DNA from: Teredinibacter franksiae | GTDB lineage: Bacteria > Pseudomonadota > Gammaproteobacteria > Pseudomonadales > Cellvibrionaceae | NCBI RefSeq assembly: GCF_014218805.1 | Contig: NZ_JACJUV010000001.1 | Span: 1,686,501-1,750,500, forward strand | Length of the DNA: 64,000 nucleotides | Direction: 5' to 3' | Shown here: in pieces, positions 36,818 to 45,605 of the stretch | Numbering within the stretch: position 1 is the first letter of the stretch | Layout of the letters: each line of letters opens with the position of its first letter | Made by a program: the position numbers and the translations under genes | Notes under the pieces: model-generated | Told to the model about the DNA's origin: nothing | The model's database searches: none | What the model saw: only the letters and a program-made list of their open reading frames with translations

Positions 36818-38776
36818 ATGAATCGTATTCCCCAAGGTTTTATTGACGACTTACTCAATCGCCTCGACATTGTTGAGGTGATAGACCACCGCGTAAAGCT
36901 GAGAAAAACCGGTAAGAATTACAGCGCCTGCTGCCCCTTTCACGATGAAAAAACGCCATCGTTTTCGGTAAGCCCCGACAAACAGTTCTATTACTGCTTT
37001 GGCTGTGGCGCCTCGGGTAATGCCGTCGGCTTTTTAATGGAATACGAGCGCCAGGGCTTTGTCGACGCGGTAGAAAGCCTGGCCAAAACCGCCGGAGTAG
37101 AAGTTCCAAAGGAACAAACAAAAGAAAACCGGGAACAGCATTTTCGCCAGAAAAACCTCTTCGACACCCTCGAAAAAGCGAGTACTTACTACCAGCAACA
37201 ACTCAAGGATAACCCCAAGCGCGACCAGGCCATACGCTATTTACAGAACCGCGGGCTAAGCGGCCACATAGCCAAACAATTTGGTATGGGTTACGCACCG
37301 CCGGGCTGGGATAACCTGCTAATTAAATACGGTCTAACCGAAGAAGATATTGCCCTCCTGGTAGACAGCGGCCTCGTGATTCGCCGCGACGACAACAACA
37401 AACTCTACGACCGCTTCCGCCACCGTATTGTGTTCCCCATTCGCGACACCCGTGGGCGCGCCATCGGGTTTGGCGGACGCGTGCTGGACGACAGCAAACC
37501 CAAATACCTCAACTCGCCCGAAACCGATGTGTTTCACAAAGGCCGCGAGCTTTACGGCCTATACGAAGCCCGTCAGGCCAATCGCAACTTAGAACAGCTG
37601 CTGGTAGTGGAAGGCTACATGGACGTGATTGCCCTGGCCCAATACGGTATTAGTAACGCTGTCGCCACACTCGGCACCGCCTGTGGCGAAGACCACCTAC
37701 GATTAGCCTTTCGTTACGTGCAGGAAGTGGTGTTTTGTTTCGATGGTGATAACGCCGGTCGCAAAGCCGCCAAACGCGCGCTGCTGAATTCGCTGCCGGC
37801 CATGGAAGACGGCCGCCAGATCAAATTCCTCTTTTTAGCCGAAGGCCAAGACCCCGACTCCCTCGTGCGCCAGATTGGCGACGAACGTTTTCTACAGCAG
37901 GTACAGGCGGGCATCCCACTGGAAGACTTCCTCTTCGATGTAGCTGCCGAGGGCATAGATATTCACACTATGGATGGCCGCGCCAGGTTCAGTAAAATTG
38001 CCGCGCCGCTGCTAAACCAGATACCCAAAGGGGTGTACCGTGAGTTAATGTTCACCAACTTAGCAAAACGCACAGGCCTAAGTAGCTCTGCCATTATGGA
38101 ACTAACGGCCGCCAAAGCCGAGCTAAGCGACCTGAAGGAAGAACCTGTAGTTGAACCTACACCTTCAGAAGCGCCACCCTCCGAATACCATTACGACCCC
38201 TCGGCTAACGCCGCACCACACGTGATGGATACCGCCGATGAGCAACCCACCCCTGACTACGAAGCCGAATACGGCAGCCTATTTCAGGGAGAAATAGCGC
38301 CTCCAACATCGGCTCCCGAGGCTCGTCGACGCTCTAGCGTTACGCTCAACCCCATTACAGCGGCCACACTGCTGCTGCTAGATAACCCTCAGGTGCTGCA
38401 AAAACTGTCCGCAGACAGCATTCTTGAACAACAAGACACCAAGGACCCTGCCCTACTGCGCCTATTCAACCTACTCGACTACCTGAAAAAGCGGCCAACA
38501 GCCAACTTCAGTACGCTGCTGGGCTTTTGGGGCGGCGCCTACGGTATCGACTCACAACAGGAGCTGGCAAAAATGCTGGCTACACACGAATTAACGAGCG
38601 ACGTATCGCTCTCTAGCCACCAGCCGCATCGAGTACTGCGACATGCTTTCGACAAGATCCGCAAACAATTCCTGATCACCGAGCGAGACCGAGAATTGAC
38701 CGAACTCAAAGCAAAGGGCTTATCCAATCTTAGTGATGACGAAAAAAACCGCTTCCGGGAGTTGATCAAACAATAA
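36818..38776 (+). CDS. dnaG: DNA primase
   Basis: A 652-residue primase that makes RNA primers at replication forks. The CHC2 zinc motif is Cys39-x2-His42-x17-Cys60-x2-Cys63. The RNA-polymerase core follows with the TOPRIM motifs VVEGYMDVIAL and FDGDNAGRKAA. The C-terminal DnaB-interaction domain occupies the last ~140 residues after an acidic, Pro-rich linker (about 440-500) that makes it longer than the E. coli protein. rpoD follows 158 bp downstream; rpsU is not upstream. Confidence 0.97.
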   Translation: MNRIPQGFIDDLLNRLDIVEVIDHRVKLRKTGKNYSACCPFHDEKTPSFSVSPDKQFYYCFGCGASGNAVGFLMEYERQGFVDAVESLAKTAGVEVPKEQTKENREQHFRQKNLFDTLEKASTYYQQQLKDNPKRDQAIRYLQNRGLSGHIAKQFGMGYAPPGWDNLLIKYGLTEEDIALLVDSGLVIRRDDNNKLYDRFRHRIVFPIRDTRGRAIGFGGRVLDDSKPKYLNSPETDVFHKGRELYGLYEARQANRNLEQLLVVEGYMDVIALAQYGISNAVATLGTACGEDHLRLAFRYVQEVVFCFDGDNAGRKAAKRALLNSLPAMEDGRQIKFLFLAEGQDPDSLVRQIGDERFLQQVQAGIPLEDFLFDVAAEGIDIHTMDGRARFSKIAAPLLNQIPKGVYRELMFTNLAKRTGLSSSAIMELTAAKAELSDLKEEPVVEPTPSEAPPSEYHYDPSANAAPHVMDTADEQPTPDYEAEYGSLFQGEIAPPTSAPEARRRSSVTLNPITAATLLLLDNPQVLQKLSADSILEQQDTKDPALLRLFNLLDYLKKRPTANFSTLLGFWGGAYGIDSQQELAKMLATHELTSDVSLSSHQPHRVLRHAFDKIRKQFLITERDRELTELKAKGLSNLSDDEKNRFRELIKQ

Positions 38777-38886
38777 CTAGCCCCGGCAAACTGAACTATG
38801 CTGGAAGAACCGAAGGGGATTAGCCCAAATCAAGAGTAATAAGACTCCCTGCTGTTGATTTTCTAGCTAGCAACCCCATATACCGC

Positions 38887-38892
38887 TATAAT
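38887..38892 (+). promoter_or_regulatory. -10 element upstream of rpoD
   Basis: A perfect TATAAT lies 43-48 bp before the rpoD start codon. The best -35 candidates (around 38861-38869) are poor, so this may be a weak or specialised promoter within the dnaG-rpoD gap. Confidence 0.5.
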
Positions 38893-38934
38893 CGCGACCC
38901 TCCAAATTTCTAGTTATATACCGCAGGAACCTTA

Positions 38935-40749
38935 ATGAGCGAACAGGCCCAAAAGCAGTCTCGTATCAAAGATTTGATTACCCGAGGCCGAGAGCAAGGC
39001 TACCTAACCTACGACGAAGTTAATGATCACCTGCCCGATGATATCTCCGACCCCGATCAGGTTGAAGACATCATCCAGATGATCAATGACATGGGTATCC
39101 GCGTATACGAAGTCGCACCAGACGCCGACGAGCTATTAATGACCGATGGCGAAGCCTCGCCAGACGACATTGCAGCAGCAGAGGCAGCGGCGGCACTGGC
39201 AGCGGTTGAAACCGAAGCCGGTCGTACAACCGACCCTGTGCGCATGTATATGCGTGAAATGGGTACCGTTGAGCTACTCACCCGCGAAGGCGAAATCGTC
39301 ATTGCCAAACGCATAGAAGAAGGCCTGCGCGAACTGATGCACGCCCTCGCTTACTGGCCCAATTCTGTTCAGCGGTTGATGGACGAATACGATATGGTAG
39401 CCAAGGAAGAGCGCCGCTTAAGTGACGTTATCAGTGGCTGGCTAGACCCAGCAGACCAGGTAACCGCCGCCACACCCGTCGACCCCAACGCCGCCAAAGA
39501 AAAGAAAGACGACGACGATGAGGAAGAAGCGAATACCGGTATCGATCCAGAATACGCCAAAGAGCGTTTTGATGAGCTGCGAGCTCAACTGGAAAAAACC
39601 AACAAAACCATCGAAAAGCATGGCAGAGAGAGCAAACAGGGCGGCAAAGAGCTAGACGCCCTGGGCGAAGTTTTCAAATTCTTCAAGCTACCGCCACGCC
39701 AGTTCGACCCCATATACAACACCGTGCGCGATATGCTTATGCGCGTGCGCACCGAAGAGCGCGAAGTTATGCGCCTGTGCGTACGCCACGCTGGCATGCC
39801 ACGCAAAACCTTCATTAAAGAGTTTCCCGGTAACGAAATCTTCGAAGAATGGATTACTGACGTCATTGGGAAAAAACGCGACTACTCCGAAAGCCTGCGC
39901 CCGGTTCAAAGCGATATTCAACGCTCCCAGCGCAAGCTGAAGCAAACGGAAGTAGAGTCCGGTCTCGACCTCGCTACCATTAAAGAAATTAACCGCCGCA
40001 TGAGCATTGGCGAGGCCCGAGCCCGCCGCGCTAAAAAAGAAATGGTAGAAGCCAACCTCCGTTTGGTTATCTCTATTGCCAAAAAGTACACCAACCGCGG
40101 TTTACAGTTCCTCGACTTGATTCAGGAAGGCAACATCGGCCTGATGAAAGCGGTAGACAAGTTTGAATACCGTCGCGGTTACAAATTTTCTACCTACGCC
40201 ACCTGGTGGATCCGTCAGGCCATTACCCGCTCCATTGCGGACCAGGCTCGCACCATTCGAATTCCGGTGCATATGATAGAAACCATCAACAAGCTCAATC
40301 GTATTTCCCGCCAAATGCTTCAGGAAATGGGCCGCGAACCCACCCCAGAAGAACTGGGCGAACGCATGGAAATGCCAGAAGAGAAAGTGCGTAAAGTACT
40401 GAAAATTGCCAAAGAGCCAATCTCCATGGAAACGCCCATTGGCGACGATGAAGATTCGCACCTAGGTGATTTTATTGAGGATATATCCATAACCTCTCCA
40501 GTAGAAGCCGCTACCGGCCAAGGCCTGCAAGAAGCCACCAAGTCTGTACTCGCTGGCCTTACCGCCAGAGAAGCCAAGGTGCTACGTATGCGCTTCGGTA
40601 TTGAAATGAATACCGACCACACACTGGAAGAAGTGGGTAAGCAGTTCGATGTTACCCGTGAGCGTATTCGACAGATCGAAGCCAAAGCGCTGCGCAAATT
40701 GCGCCACCCCAGCCGTTCAGACCACCTACGTGGATTTTTGGACGAGTAG
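38935..40749 (+). CDS. rpoD: RNA polymerase primary sigma factor, sigma-70
   Basis: A 604-residue housekeeping sigma factor. Region 1.1 starts the protein, [11 protein letters not shown] marks region 1.2, an acidic non-conserved region sits at ~180-320, and regions 2-4 are intact: [48 protein letters not shown], and [29 protein letters not shown] at the end. Downstream is a terminator with a UUCG loop. Confidence 0.97.
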   Translation: MSEQAQKQSRIKDLITRGREQGYLTYDEVNDHLPDDISDPDQVEDIIQMINDMGIRVYEVAPDADELLMTDGEASPDDIAAAEAAAALAAVETEAGRTTDPVRMYMREMGTVELLTREGEIVIAKRIEEGLRELMHALAYWPNSVQRLMDEYDMVAKEERRLSDVISGWLDPADQVTAATPVDPNAAKEKKDDDDEEEANTGIDPEYAKERFDELRAQLEKTNKTIEKHGRESKQGGKELDALGEVFKFFKLPPRQFDPIYNTVRDMLMRVRTEEREVMRLCVRHAGMPRKTFIKEFPGNEIFEEWITDVIGKKRDYSESLRPVQSDIQRSQRKLKQTEVESGLDLATIKEINRRMSIGEARARRAKKEMVEANLRLVISIAKKYTNRGLQFLDLIQEGNIGLMKAVDKFEYRRGYKFSTYATWWIRQAITRSIADQARTIRIPVHMIETINKLNRISRQMLQEMGREPTPEELGERMEMPEEKVRKVLKIAKEPISMETPIGDDEDSHLGDFIEDISITSPVEAATGQGLQEATKSVLAGLTAREAKVLRMRFGIEMNTDHTLEEVGKQFDVTRERIRQIEAKALRKLRHPSRSDHLRGFLDE

Positions 40750-40775
40750 AAACAGCGGTTACATTTTTAGCTGTT

Positions 40776-40805
40776 AAAAAAGGCGTACTTCGGTACGCCT
40801 TTTTT
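40776..40805 (+). terminator. rho-independent terminator of rpoD
   Basis: An 8-bp stem (40781-40788 with 40793-40800) closed by a TTCG tetraloop, with an A run before and a T run after, so it can work in both directions. Confidence 0.92.
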
Positions 40806-40822
40806 AGTTCATCACCCCAACC

Positions 40823-40947
40823 CTATTGCGCCCAAAGCATTGGGTCCAGCCGATAATAATCGAGCATCTGTTCGTACAGCTCTGGGTGCTTTTGCTTCAT
40901 GATTTGGGGCCGTTCGAAGAACACCTGGTAACAACCGCAAAAAACTC
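40823..40947 (-). pseudogene. duplicated 3' end of mtfA (remnant)
   Basis: About 125 bp that match, at roughly 85-90 percent by eye, the last ~43 codons of the intact mtfA gene at 43405-44238 in the same orientation. It encodes the same ending (LDYYRLDPMLWA, then a stop), but a one-base deletion near 40925 breaks the frame and the rest of the gene is absent. Together with intact mtfA it flanks the lipoprotein gene, suggesting insertion or recombination at the mtfA 3' end. Confidence 0.85.
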
Positions 40948-41007
40948 AATAGCAAAATAAAAAAGCCCGACCCATTGGAGCCAGGCATTACTTAAAGTAA
41001 TTAAGCA

Positions 41008-43023
41008 CTACCGAACAAACAATTCAATTTCGCCAGTAAACAACTCGCCAGCCGTTGTTTCGTAAACATACTCAAATAAAATTGAGTTAACACTCTCGTC
41101 CGTGGTGTCGGATAAATACTCACTGACATTTAGGGCATACTGTCTACCATCTGCCAGAGTGGTACCACGATAGCTCCCAATTGACCTCCGACCTGTTTCT
41201 ATAACTTCCTCATAGGCGGTACTCACCATATAAGACAGCGATGGAGAAACATTACCCGCATCCACCAGCGTAAAACTTCGAAAATCGTTACTTAACACTC
41301 CGTTTGAAGTCACGACTTTTTTATTCAGGGTGAAGTTTTCCAAAGTCTCGATCGAAACAGGGAGAAATACATAGCAGGAACTGCTTGACTGAGAGCGAGT
41401 CGAAGCAATACCGGCAGTGGTCGTAGCGCGTATACGCTGGCCATTCGTCCAATAATTATTATTGTCGAGAACAACGCTATCAATATTGAAATTAGCTACC
41501 GAGCTCTTGTTGAAATTACTCTCGTCACCACTCAAATTAACATCCAACGCCGAATGAATATCCGTTATTGTATCGATCTCGATACGATACTCATAACCGG
41601 GAGCAAGTGATTGACTCGGTACGATTGACAGCAGTGTATTATTCAAGCTCAGTGAAGCCGTCGCGTCCTCCTCCACGTCCGTCGATGCAAGATAGGTTAC
41701 CCCTGGAAGGACGAGATCATCCGTCGAATCGTTGCCTCTCACAATTTGCAGAACATCTTCACGATACAACTTTACCGAATCATCATTAAGCGCGATCCCA
41801 CCTGAATAGAAAAAATCTACAGATAAAGGTCCCCGATCAGTTCTTATTGTATTTAAAACCAGCTCCAGCTCACTCGATGCGTTCTCTTCATTTAACTGCA
41901 TAACTAGGTCAAGAGTCGCATCCTGTGCATAGGCGTAATAGCGAGAGTTGGTAAGGGATGAATTGCCACCGATATAAAAACGACCCGATTCACCAGTAGA
42001 ACTTATTGAAACATATCGGCTGTCGAAATAACGAGCATCCTCAGAAAAATAAGCTGGTACCATGATATTCATGTCCCCAGCTATAGCTACACTAAAGGTA
42101 TATTGCTCTGTTTCCGCGGAAAAAACGCCAACGACATCCGTACCTCCTACCAACTCGATGACCGGCTCCGCATCAGACACAAGCGCACCCTGCCCATCAA
42201 GGATGGTAAGATTTACAACAACATCCTGCACGCTCTCGCTCGGCCCGCTAATTTCCAATTCAATATTGTCGTAACGTTGCTGCATGGGTAAAACATACAA
42301 ATAGTCGTTCCACTCCTCGTAGCCCGGCTGTTCATCGCCCACAACATAATCACTAATACCATCTCCATCAGAATCCAAATTTAGCAAGAGTGCTGAAACT
42401 AGACCCGCAGGAATATCGATACGATAAACACCGGCTTGCGCATCATAAACAGCCCTATGCGCATATGCTTCTTCGGTGGACCCTGCCCCTACATGGGAAT
42501 AGGCAACCAGCTCCAACCCTGTCACAGGCTCAACCGTATCCACATTTTTGATACTGACAACTTGCTCAACCGGCGCAGCAACTTCAATTTCACCCAGGTC
42601 CTGGAAGCTTTCATTATTCAAAGTAAAACGCGTTCCTCCGTAGACCACACGATCCATAAAAGCACCCGACGCGCTGGAAATAAGCAGCTCGAAATCTGAC
42701 GATGGAGCCATGCCTTCAATTCTGAATTCTCCGCCAGTAAACGATTGAGTATCCTGCCAGTCTGGCCCCAACTTTACACGTACCGTAAAGTTTTCTACAC
42801 CGACACCGGTGTGATGATCCGTGACTCGTCCGTAAAGAACAATCTCCGAAATTTCACGCTCCTGCACGCTTCGTTCCGACAGCAAACGGTTTTGCTCCTG
42901 CATTTCCGCTACGATCTCTGCATTATCCTCCTGAACCTCTAAACAACCGCTCAGCCCAATAAAGAAAATCGCCAAAACCCCCAATTTAAGCCTTCCAATG
43001 TGTCCTGAATAATTCATGTTCAA
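41008..43023 (-). CDS. large lipoprotein of unknown function
   Basis: A 671-residue predicted lipoprotein: signal sequence with lipobox LSGC (Cys27), then a short coiled-coil (~residues 35-58), a carboxypeptidase-regulatory-like beta domain (VLYGRVTDHHTGVGVENFTVRV ... GEFRIEGM, ~60-125) and further beta-rich, acidic domains. DSDGDGISDY (near 220) resembles a calcium-binding type-3 repeat. Nothing indicates enzymatic activity. It is probably outer-membrane anchored. It sits between a broken and an intact copy of the mtfA 3' end, so may be a recent arrival. Confidence 0.78.
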   Translation of the reverse strand: MNMNYSGHIGRLKLGVLAIFFIGLSGCLEVQEDNAEIVAEMQEQNRLLSERSVQEREISEIVLYGRVTDHHTGVGVENFTVRVKLGPDWQDTQSFTGGEFRIEGMAPSSDFELLISSASGAFMDRVVYGGTRFTLNNESFQDLGEIEVAAPVEQVVSIKNVDTVEPVTGLELVAYSHVGAGSTEEAYAHRAVYDAQAGVYRIDIPAGLVSALLLNLDSDGDGISDYVVGDEQPGYEEWNDYLYVLPMQQRYDNIELEISGPSESVQDVVVNLTILDGQGALVSDAEPVIELVGGTDVVGVFSAETEQYTFSVAIAGDMNIMVPAYFSEDARYFDSRYVSISSTGESGRFYIGGNSSLTNSRYYAYAQDATLDLVMQLNEENASSELELVLNTIRTDRGPLSVDFFYSGGIALNDDSVKLYREDVLQIVRGNDSTDDLVLPGVTYLASTDVEEDATASLSLNNTLLSIVPSQSLAPGYEYRIEIDTITDIHSALDVNLSGDESNFNKSSVANFNIDSVVLDNNNYWTNGQRIRATTTAGIASTRSQSSSSCYVFLPVSIETLENFTLNKKVVTSNGVLSNDFRSFTLVDAGNVSPSLSYMVSTAYEEVIETGRRSIGSYRGTTLADGRQYALNVSEYLSDTTDESVNSILFEYVYETTAGELFTGEIELFVR

Positions 43024-43404
43024 TACGTCCTTTCCTTTCTATTAAAGTGACATGCAATAAAACACGTGAAATCTTAGTGACGTAGCTCACAAAAGTAAAT
43101 CATTGGTAGATGTAAACATGTGAAGAAATACTAGACAAAGCGATCAAATGGAGAGAAATGAAAAATTTACCTGACACAAGCCCAAACAATAGAAAAAGAG
43201 ACAGGGGAGCCACCCAGTACATACTGTGTAACACGGGTTTAAAGCCGAAACTGCTTTAACAACAAACGAAGTTTCCGGCGAATAGGGCCTGCGCCAAACC
43301 AGTGGCAAGCCACTAGAGCACTGCAGTCGGGTTGCGGTGCAATGGAGGTCCGCTATCTCACCTCACTGAGGTATACCGTTAAGCGATCAAAAGCACACAC
43401 AGTG
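43024..43404. other. 381-bp intergenic region with small palindromes
   Basis: Upstream of the lipoprotein gene and downstream of mtfA. Two short hairpins are present: AGTGGC/GCCACT at 43301-43314 and ACCTC/GAGGT at 43360-43372. Neither has a T run. No gene is evident. Confidence 0.4.
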
Positions 43405-44238
43405 CTATTTCACGGCCCAAAGCATTGGGTCCAGCCGATAATAATCGAGCATCTGTTCGTAAAGCTCTGGGTGCTTTTGCTTCATGATTTGGGGCCGCTC
43501 AAAGAACACCTCCGTAACCACGGCAAAAAACTCGGCCGGGTTAGTGGCGCCATAGCTATCGATTAACGTGCGGCGCCCTTCGGCCAAGTCGCGGTGTAAA
43601 TCCTCAAACTCTTCACTAAACACCTTCGACCACACCGTATAGCTGTCTCGCGTGTACAGTAAAGGCGCGCCATCGGCACTACCGTCTTCTTGGTCTAGCT
43701 GGTGGGCAAACTCGTGCAGCACCACATTGCGGCCATCGGTATAGTCACTGTGCCCCTCCTCGACACTATCCCACGCCAAAATTACCCGACCACTACTCCA
43801 AGACTCGCCAAGAAGATGCGTCTTGCCACCCGATACCACCCCGTATTCATCTTGCCGCTCACGCTTGGCAATAAAGGTGGAGGGGTACACGTAAATCCAA
43901 CGCAAACCGGCATACCGCGTACTGGGGCGGTTTAGAATCAACAGGCAGGCTTCGGCCGCAATAACCACACGAACTTCATCGGTCAGCGCAAGGCCTCCAC
44001 AACCTTCAAAATGCTTGGTATGCAGAAAATGTAAGATCAACTTCTCCCACTCCAGCCTCAGTGGCATCGGTAATTTGCCGTAAACCACCAACCTGCGTTG
44101 CAGAATTTCGCTCCAATTAGCCGGAAACGGCCGATTCACCGCCCGATTAAATCGCCAACGACGAAAACCCCATACCAACAGCGCAACCAACAGCCCTGCC
44201 CCAATAAACGAAAACCACTGCTGAACCAATGTCACCAA
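43405..44238 (-). CDS. mtfA: zinc-dependent peptidase MtfA
   Basis: A 277-residue metallopeptidase homologous to MtfA, which in E. coli binds and inactivates the Mlc repressor and so affects the glucose phosphotransferase system. The zinc motif HEFAH is at residues 175-179, followed by QLDQEDG. A membrane helix at ~9-24 anchors the N-terminus, unlike the soluble E. coli form. A partial copy of the 3' end lies at 40823-40947. Confidence 0.9.
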   Translation of the reverse strand: MVTLVQQWFSFIGAGLLVALLVWGFRRWRFNRAVNRPFPANWSEILQRRLVVYGKLPMPLRLEWEKLILHFLHTKHFEGCGGLALTDEVRVVIAAEACLLILNRPSTRYAGLRWIYVYPSTFIAKRERQDEYGVVSGGKTHLLGESWSSGRVILAWDSVEEGHSDYTDGRNVVLHEFAHQLDQEDGSADGAPLLYTRDSYTVWSKVFSEEFEDLHRDLAEGRRTLIDSYGATNPAEFFAVVTEVFFERPQIMKQKHPELYEQMLDYYRLDPMLWAVK

Positions 44239-44387
44239 GCGCCCCCACGGTCAAATTTTGTGTGTTTGACTACTCTATTTGGCTCTAAACTGAACAATTA
44301 CAAGCGAGAACAAGAAACACGCTCAAATTATTACTGTAACCCTTGAGATTAGAACGCTTTTCTAAGAGAATACCGGCCCTTCATTGT

Positions 44388-44464
44388 GGGCCTTTAGCTC
44401 AGTTGGTTAGAGCATCCGACTCATAATCGGCAGGTCCCCAGTTCAAGTCTGGGAAGGCCCACCA
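44388..44464 (+). tRNA. tRNA with CAU anticodon (Ile2 likely, or Met)
   Basis: A 77-base cloverleaf: acceptor GGGCCTT pairs with AAGGCCC, D-arm AGCTCAGTTGGTTAGAGC, anticodon CAT at 44422-44424, T-arm with GTTCAAGTC, and encoded CCA at 44462-44464. The anticodon arm GACTCATAATCG and the T-loop resemble the lysidine-modified isoleucine tRNA, but an elongator methionine tRNA cannot be ruled out without a determinants scan. Its 3' end is duplicated downstream. Confidence 0.88.
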
Positions 44465-44528
44465 CATAAAATTGTTCTCTGAAATATACGTCGGATACTA
44501 TCCGACTCGCTCTCCACCTCAGAGAATG

Positions 44529-44565
44529 GGCAGGCCCCCAGTTCAAGTCTGGGAAGGCCCACCAC
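44529..44565 (+). repeat. duplicate of the tRNA 3' end (att-like direct repeat)
   Basis: A 37-bp copy of the tRNA 3' region (44429-44465) lies exactly 100 bp downstream with one mismatch. It covers the T-arm, the 3' acceptor strand and CCA, but no 5' half. Such copies arise when tyrosine integrases use a tRNA 3' end as attachment site. In between, an 8-bp inverted repeat (TTCTCTGA at 44475-44482, TCAGAGAA at 44519-44526) is present. No integrase gene is seen in the window. Confidence 0.85.
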
Positions 44566-44575
44566 GTATATAAAA

Positions 44576-44600
44576 GGTCGCCATTTGGCGGCCTTTTTTA
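44576..44600 (+). terminator. terminator downstream of the tRNA
   Basis: GGTCGCC-ATTT-GGCGGCC forms a 7-bp stem with one T-G pair, followed by a run of T. Confidence 0.85.
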
Positions 44601-44625
44601 TGCGCGGAGGGTTTTGCCAGACTTG

Positions 44626-44680
44626 TTCGCTCTGGCCAGTTCACAAAATTGCCGGGAGCAATTTTGGTCGCCAGAGCGAA
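44626..44680 (+). other. long two-step hairpin in the tRNA-adjacent region
   Basis: An 11-bp perfect outer stem (44626-44636 with 44670-44680) encloses a second perfect 8-bp stem (44645-44652 with 44658-44665) with a 5-base loop. The surrounding DNA is G/C-richer than the genes that follow. It could be a structured RNA, or a recombination or mobility site. No promoter is apparent. Confidence 0.55.
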
Positions 44681-44747
44681 GCGACGGCGGTCGAAGACCG
44701 AGCGCTAGGGACGGCGCGAGACAACTCAAGGAAGGTCCACCATCTCA

Positions 44748-44780
44748 AAGCCCCGAGCCATAAGGTTTTCGGGGCTTTTT
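44748..44780 (+). terminator. second terminator hairpin before the island genes
   Basis: AAGCCCCGA (44748-44756) pairs with TCGGGGCTT (44769-44777), followed by T-rich DNA. It may end a transcript covering the tRNA and the structured region. Confidence 0.75.
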
Positions 44781-44913
44781 ATTTATCCAAACGATATTTG
44801 AAATTACAATTACACGTGAGTACACGGGTGTTACAGGCATATAGATCCGCCACGCTTGACCGTGCCGCTTTTTAGTCCTAAAATGAGATCTAAAAACCGG
44901 CATGGAGAATCTA

Positions 44914-45594
44914 ATGCCCCAGAACACTTTAACTAAAGCCTTAATCAAAATCGCTGAGGCGTCCGACCACCTATCCCAAATGAACCTCAGTATTGATGTC
45001 TTGCTTGAGGCGGTTAAAGTCGGGCATGGCTCAAGATCCAACGCCAATGAATTGCATCCTCCTACGACCCCTGGCTTCAATGCTTGGTCAGATACCAATT
45101 ACGGGTTAAGTCGGCGATTAATAGATGAGGGCTGGTCAAGAGATGTTGTAGATAATATACCGATACTCCGGCATCCAAACGGCGCTTTTCAAATCGTTGT
45201 ATCTAGTGGAGATATGGCGACAGGGACAGCGCTTGAGAGCATGAGTCCATCAACACTTCAGAAGAAAGGGGTTAAATTTTCATCGCTTTTTGGCGGCAAT
45301 ACCCGTGATCTATTCGACAAGGAAGCTCCACTTGAAAGTCTAATGCAAAAGACTGCTGGTGAATGCCCCACATACGTTCTTCTTTACTATTATGATCAAT
45401 CGAAGAAAGAAACTCGCTGTGAACTGTCTTTGCCCAGCCCCTCTGACAAAGATAAAATTGCAAATAAAGAAAAGCAGTACGTTTCCGAATGGGAGCAGCG
45501 GATTATTATCGGTACCGTTGGCGGAGAGCCAGATTTACCGACGGCTGACTTCACCGAAGATTCCGACTTTGATATAACGAGAAAGACGTCTTAA
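44914..45594 (+). CDS. hypothetical partner of XRE/ImmA protein
   Basis: A 226-residue soluble protein I do not recognise. An N-terminal helical part (about 1-40) is followed by a mixed region with an Asn/Asp-rich GFNAWSDTNYGLSRRLIDEGW and later LLYYYDQSKKETRCELSLPSPSD, with a polar C-terminal tail. The start is taken at the ATG at 44914 because GGAG lies 6 bases before it; the ATG at 44902 is in frame but has no such site. It ends 11 bp before the XRE/ImmA gene, so the two are almost certainly one unit. Codon composition is more A/T-rich than in the core genes. Confidence 0.7.
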   Translation: MPQNTLTKALIKIAEASDHLSQMNLSIDVLLEAVKVGHGSRSNANELHPPTTPGFNAWSDTNYGLSRRLIDEGWSRDVVDNIPILRHPNGAFQIVVSSGDMATGTALESMSPSTLQKKGVKFSSLFGGNTRDLFDKEAPLESLMQKTAGECPTYVLLYYYDQSKKETRCELSLPSPSDKDKIANKEKQYVSEWEQRIIIGTVGGEPDLPTADFTEDSDFDITRKTS

Positions 45595-45605
45595 ATAGAG
45601 ATTTT

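Noticed and set aside
38855..38860. TTGATT as -35 of the rpoD promoter
   Set aside because: The spacing to TATAAT is 26 bp, too long for sigma-70.
44529..44565. Second tRNA gene
   Set aside because: Only the T-arm and 3' acceptor strand are present; there is no D-arm, anticodon arm or 5' acceptor strand.
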